Source of the DNA: Prevotella sp.
GTDB taxonomy: Bacteria > Bacteroidota > Bacteroidia > Bacteroidales > Bacteroidaceae
Assembly (NCBI GenBank): GCA_022764085.1
Contig: JALERP010000139.1
Coordinates: forward strand, 1 to 39,330
Direction: 5' to 3'
DNA: 39,330 nucleotides
Positions within the stretch are counted from its first letter, which is position 1; each line of letters opens with the position of its first letter. The position numbers were made by a program, and so were the translations under genes. The notes beneath the pieces are model-generated. The model had not been told where the DNA came from, made no database searches, and worked only from the letters and a program-made list of their open reading frames with translations. Positions 35,993-39,330 of this stretch are shown piece by piece.

Positions 35993-36030
35993 CTGAAGTG
36001 ATAATTCCCAATGTATAAGGGTTTTATTTA

Positions 36031-36142
36031 AACCACAGAGATAAAGAGGATAAGAGTTTTTTGTTTATTCAGTCTCTTTCCTAATATAAATACTCTTAAT
36101 CTCTTAAACTCTGTGGTTCAAAATTACTTCCGAAACTTGAGT
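36031..36142. repeat. Palindromic CACAGAG element with conserved flank, copy 1
   Basis: AACCACAGAG (36031-36040) and CTCTGTGGTT (36109-36118) are perfect terminal inverted repeats of an 88-bp element. The 76 bases 36067-36142, reaching 24 bases past the right end, reappear inverted at 39135-39210 with two mismatches. No ORF is present. The element is too small to encode a transposase, so it would be mobilised in trans if it is a MITE. Confidence 0.75.
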
Positions 36143-36157
36143 AAATAACTCCACTTT
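36141..36157 (+). repeat. 17-bp direct repeat, copy 2
   Basis: Identical to 35976-35992. It lies just past the palindromic element and its conserved flank, and just before the hairpin array. Confidence 0.75.
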
Positions 36158-36162
36158 TTGTT

Positions 36163-36890
36163 ATGCTTTTGCCCTTGCAGGGCGTTCACTATCATCGGCA
36201 TACAAACCCAGGGTGCCGCTTCGCTATACCCTGGGCTATGTGTAGGTTGGGCTTTCAGCCCGCATTTATAGAAATGTATTGACTATAATGGAAATAATAC
36301 GGGCTGAAAGCCCAAAAGCAAATAGCACAGGGCAATGCCCTGGGTTTGTACGGTATCGACCTAATACGCCCTGCAAGGGCAAAAGCAAATAGCCCAGGGC
36401 AATGCCCTGGGTTTGTACGGTATCGACCTAATACGCCCTGCAAGGGCAAAAGCAAATAGCCCAGGGCAACGCCCTGGGTTTATGTGGTATCGACCTAATA
36501 CGCCCTGAAAGGGCAAAAGCATTTTCCTATGGACGTTATTATGCTTTTGCCCTTCCAGGGCGTTCACTATCATCGGCATACAAACCCAGGGTGTCGCTTC
36601 GCTATACCCTGGGCTATGTGCAGGTTGGGCTTTCAGCCCGCATTTGCAGAGATGTATTGTCTATATTTGCAGAGATGTATTGTCTATAATAGAATAATAC
36701 GGGCTGAAAGCCCAAAAGCAAATAGCCCAAGGCAACGCCCTGGATTTATATGGTATCGACCTAACACGCCCTGAAAGGGCAAAAGCGAATAGCCCAGGGC
36801 AACACCCTGGGTTTATATGGTATCGACCTAATACGCCCTGAAAGGGCAAAAGCATTTTCCTATGGACGTTATTACGCTTTTGCCCTTGCA
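36163..36890. repeat. Array of hairpin-forming repeats (two superunits plus a truncated third)
   Basis: Two tandem superunits start at 36163 and 36541 with ATGCTTTTGCCCTT, and a third start near 36873 breaks off at 36890. Each has a left arm (GCCCTTGCAGGGC, CCCAGGGT..ACCCTGGG, GGGCTTTCAGCCC hairpins), a short AT-rich centre, and an inverted right arm of 67-bp units: three units in superunit 1 (tatcgac at 36354, 36421, 36488) and two in superunit 2 (36754, 36821). Almost every conserved block is a small palindrome. The superunit 2 centre carries a 23-bp tandem duplication (36643-36665, 36666-36688). The ORFs called here (36255-36855) are by-products of the repeats. Function unknown. Confidence 0.85.
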
Positions 36891-36975
36891 GATGTAATCA
36901 AAAGATAGAGACACCAAGGCATATTATCTGACAAAATGGCAGAATACATAAGAAAAGAAACAAAATCATGACTTC

Positions 36976-36992
36976 TTGGCACACCTTTTGCC
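36976..36992 (+). promoter_or_regulatory. Sigma-54-like promoter upstream of htpG
   Basis: TTGGCACACCTTTTGCC contains TGGCAC-N5-TTGC with GG (978-979) and GC (990-991 within the 36 kb block) exactly ten bases apart, as in -24/-12 sigma-54 promoters. The start would be near 37002, about 55 bp before the htpG ATG. No TAnnTTTG element is seen in 36891-37056. The site also is an inverted repeat TTGGCA/TGCCAA, so an operator or chance match remains possible. Confidence 0.42.
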
Positions 36993-37056
36993 AACGGATT
37001 TCTTGAAGGCAAAATAGCCTCTAACAAGAAAATAATAAAATAAAAAAAGAACAGAT

Positions 37057-39111
37057 ATGCAAAAAGGTAACATCGGGGTTACTACCGAGAACATTTTCCC
37101 CGTCATCAAAAAGTTCTTGTATTCTGACCATGAGATTTTCCTGCGCGAGATGGTATCAAACGCCGTGGATGCATCGCAGAAGATGAAAACACTCGCAGAA
37201 AGAGGTGACTTCAAGGGCGAACTGGGCGACCTGACCGTGCGCGTAAGCCTCGACGAGAAGGAGGGCACACTCACAATAAGCGACCGCGGTATTGGTATGA
37301 CCGAAGAGGAAATCGACAAGTATATCAACCAGATTGCCTTCTCAGGCGTAAACGACTTCTTGGAGAAATACAAGGACAATGCCAACAATATCATCGGACA
37401 CTTCGGATTGGGCTTCTACTCATCATTCATGGTGAGCAAGAAGGTGGATATCATCACCAAGAGCTACAAGGACGGTGCAAAGGCTGTGAAGTGGAGCTGC
37501 GACGGTTCGCCGGCATACGAGATTGACGATGCCGAAAGAGAAAGCCGCGGAACAGACATCGTACTTCATATCGACGACGACTGCAAAGAATTCCTTGAGA
37601 AGAACACCATCCAGGGCTTGCTCAACAAATACTGCAAGTTTATGCCAGTGCCGGTGGCATTCGGCAAGAAGACCGAATGGAAGGACGGCAAGAGCGTGGA
37701 AACCGATGAGGATAATATAATAAATAATGTGGAGCCACTGTGGACAAAGACTCCAAGTACTCTGAAGGACGAGGACTACAAGTCATTCTACCGCACACTC
37801 TATCCCATGCAGGACGAACCACTGTTCTGGATTCACCTCAACGTTGACTATCCGTTCAACCTCACGGGTATCCTCTATTTCCCCCGCATCAAGTCGAACA
37901 TCGAACTGCAGCGCAACAAGATCCAGCTCTACTGCAACCAGGTATTCGTGACCGACCAGGTGGAAGGCATCGTGCCCGACTTCCTCACACTGCTCCACGG
38001 AGTGATCGACTCACCGGACATCCCGTTGAACGTAAGCCGCTCATATCTGCAGAGCGACCGCGATGTGAAGAAGATTGCCACATATATCACAAAGAAAGTG
38101 AGCGACCGCCTGCAGAGCATCTTCAAGGAAGACCGCAAGGGATTCGAGGAGAAATGGGACGACCTAAAGATTTTCATCAACTACGGTATGCTCAGCGAAG
38201 AGTCGTTCTACGACCGCGCCAAGGACTTCGCACTGATGAAAGACACTGAAGGCAAATACTTTACATTCGACGAATACCGCACTCTCATCAAGGACAACCA
38301 GACCGACAAGGACGGCAACCTCGTATATTTGTATTCCACTAACAAGGAGGAGCAGTACAGCTACATCGAGACGGCCAAGGCCAAGGGATACAGCGTTCTG
38401 CTCATGGACGGCGAACTCGACGTGCCGACAGCATCTATGCTGGAGCAAAAGCTCGAGAAGAGCCATTTCACCCGCGTTGACAGCGACATCATCGAGCGCA
38501 TCATCGTGAAGGAGGATGCCAAGAAGGAGACTCTTGAAGCAGACAAGAAGGAGCATCTCTCAACCGTGTTCACAACTCAGTTGCCGAAGTTGGAGAAGGC
38601 TGAGATATATGTGGATGTGGAGCCTATGGGCGAGCAGGCACAGCCTGTTATCATCACCCAGAGCGAGTATATGCGCCGCATGAAGGATATGAGCCGTCTG
38701 CAGGCAGGCATGAGTTTCTATGCCCAGATGCCCGACTCATACAACCTGGTGCTCAACTCCGACCATCCGCTCATCAAGAAGGTTCTTGACGACTGCGAGA
38801 ATAGCACTGCCGAGGCTCTCAAGCCTATCGAGGGAGAAATCAAGGGCCAGGAGGCTCGCTTAGCCGCTCTTCACCAGTCTCAGGACAAGAAGAAGCCTGA
38901 GGAAATCACCCAGGAGGAGAAAGATGACGTGAAGAATACCGAGAAGGCCATCGAGGACGAGAAGAACAAGAAGCGCGACCTGCTTGCCAACTATGCAAAG
39001 GACAACAACATCGTCCACCAGCTCATCGACCTCGCCCTGCTGCAGAACGGCATGCTCAAGGGTGCAGCTCTCGACAAGTTCCTCAAGCGTTCTATAGAAC
39101 TTATAAATTAA
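37057..39111 (+). CDS. htpG: Molecular chaperone HtpG (bacterial Hsp90)
   Basis: 684 aa, the length expected for Bacteroidetes HtpG. The N-terminal GHKL ATPase shows 'FLREMVSNAVDAS' (catalytic Glu and ATP-binding Asn), 'ISDRGIGMT', 'INQIAFSG' and 'GHFGLGFYSSFMV' (ATP lid). The middle domain has 'LFWIHLNVDYPFNLTGILYFP' and 'IPLNVSRSYLQSDRDVKKI' with the conserved catalytic-loop Arg. The C-terminal dimerisation domain (about 500-684) carries a Lys/Glu-rich insertion around 600-650 and ends at KRSIELIN. It is a cytosolic ATP-dependent chaperone for stress-damaged and client proteins and has no functional tie to the PUL. It is flanked on both sides by copies of the palindromic CACAGAG element. 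Single gene with its own upstream region. Confidence 0.98.
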   Translation: MQKGNIGVTTENIFPVIKKFLYSDHEIFLREMVSNAVDASQKMKTLAERGDFKGELGDLTVRVSLDEKEGTLTISDRGIGMTEEEIDKYINQIAFSGVNDFLEKYKDNANNIIGHFGLGFYSSFMVSKKVDIITKSYKDGAKAVKWSCDGSPAYEIDDAERESRGTDIVLHIDDDCKEFLEKNTIQGLLNKYCKFMPVPVAFGKKTEWKDGKSVETDEDNIINNVEPLWTKTPSTLKDEDYKSFYRTLYPMQDEPLFWIHLNVDYPFNLTGILYFPRIKSNIELQRNKIQLYCNQVFVTDQVEGIVPDFLTLLHGVIDSPDIPLNVSRSYLQSDRDVKKIATYITKKVSDRLQSIFKEDRKGFEEKWDDLKIFINYGMLSEESFYDRAKDFALMKDTEGKYFTFDEYRTLIKDNQTDKDGNLVYLYSTNKEEQYSYIETAKAKGYSVLLMDGELDVPTASMLEQKLEKSHFTRVDSDIIERIIVKEDAKKETLEADKKEHLSTVFTTQLPKLEKAEIYVDVEPMGEQAQPVIITQSEYMRRMKDMSRLQAGMSFYAQMPDSYNLVLNSDHPLIKKVLDDCENSTAEALKPIEGEIKGQEARLAALHQSQDKKKPEEITQEEKDDVKNTEKAIEDEKNKKRDLLANYAKDNNIVHQLIDLALLQNGMLKGAALDKFLKRSIELIN

Positions 39112-39134
39112 AAATTAAGAATTAAGAATTAAGA

Positions 39135-39330
39135 ACTCAAGTTTCGGAAGTAATTTTTAACCACAGAGTTTAAGAGGTTAAGAGTATTTATATTAGGAAA
39201 GAGACTGAATGCCAAGGCATTTAGAGATCATAGAGGGCTGCGCATGATTTCATCTGCCCGAAGGCTCTGTGTTCTCCGTCGCTTGCGACCTACTCTATAT
39301 AAACAAAAATCTCTTTTCCTCTTTATCTCT
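39135..39330. repeat. Palindromic CACAGAG element, copy 2, inverted and interrupted by ~90 bp (cut by window edge)
   Basis: Bases 39135-39210 are the reverse complement of 36067-36142 with two differences in 76. The remaining part of the element resumes at 39301-39330 (AAACAAAAATCTCTTTTCC, 28 of 30 matching copy 1), so 39211-39300 is extra relative to copy 1. The terminal CTCTGTGGTT would lie just beyond the window. The element lies 23 bp after htpG and may end its transcript. AT-rich octamers (AATTAAGA repeated) fill the gap after the htpG stop. Confidence 0.72.

Noticed and set aside
35987-36000. Hairpin CACTT-TCTG-AAGTG as terminator of the peptidase gene
   Set aside because: The stem is only five AT-rich pairs and no T-run follows; the palindromic element downstream is a better candidate.
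36255-36855. ORFs reading LLPFQGVLGRYHINPG and similar in the hairpin array
   Set aside because: They are translations of the repeat units, repeat themselves within one peptide and lack any start-site context.
36163-36890. CRISPR array
   Set aside because: The 67-bp units are similar over their whole length, so there are no unique spacers, and the superunits contain inverted arms; no cas genes are nearby.

Overview
The window looks like part of a Bacteroidales chromosome, most likely Prevotellaceae (Prevotella/Segatella type). The grounds are two SusC/SusD pairs, a hybrid two-component sensor (HTCS), secreted proteins ending in short 'DGRRV...GIYI' sorting tails, SpII lipoproteins with TSC/SSC/TGC lipoboxes, few Shine-Dalgarno sites, and TAnnTTTG-type -7 promoter elements. 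Species assignment is inference.

Layout. (1) Bases 1-168, minus: the first 56 codons of a truncated membrane acyltransferase that the ORF track misses, with its promoter and a 107-bp inverted-repeat region after it. (2) Bases 405-25119, minus: eight tightly packed genes (gaps 3-32 bp) that look like one ~24.7-kb operon. In transcription order they are a GH51+GH43 fusion enzyme, a four-module FAS1 (fasciclin) lipoprotein, SusC, SusD, two more FAS1 lipoproteins, a second SusC, a second SusD, and a 1221-aa secreted glycosidase of the Glyco_hydro_cc/GH128-like type. (3) Bases 25238-30064, minus: a 1184-aa secreted protein with three copies of a putative binding module, followed by an intrinsic terminator, and upstream of it a GH43 enzyme resembling exo-beta-1,3-galactanases. 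(4) Bases 30244-34287, plus: the divergent HTCS regulator, then a secreted HELLH metallopeptidase-like protein. (5) Bases 35984-37056: a repeat zone with a small palindromic CACAGAG element and a ~730-bp array of hairpins. (6) htpG (Hsp90), followed by an inverted, interrupted copy of the same palindromic element that runs off the window.

How it fits together. The locus is a polysaccharide-utilization locus (PUL). The HTCS periplasmic propellers would sense an oligosaccharide; its AraC domain would bind operators upstream of the GH43 gene and the 1184-aa gene. I find two such operators with the same architecture: two 16-bp half-sites with a 21-bp period, in the same orientation, starting exactly 21 bp from the edge of each -7 element. 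Surface FAS1, SusD and modular proteins would capture glycan, the SusC porins import it, and the arabinofuranosidase, galactanase-like and Glyco_hydro_cc enzymes cut it. An arabinose-decorated galactan, such as type II arabinogalactan on arabinogalactan-proteins, is the best guess at substrate; arabinan and arabinoxylan remain possible.

Most notable: the shared operator architecture, a PUL built around three FAS1 lipoproteins (eight FAS1 modules) instead of SusE/F, a binding module reused across two proteins, a SusC with a TonB-box-like motif in an unusual place, the hairpin array, the palindromic element that also encodes the HTCS C-terminus, and a sigma-54-like site before htpG.
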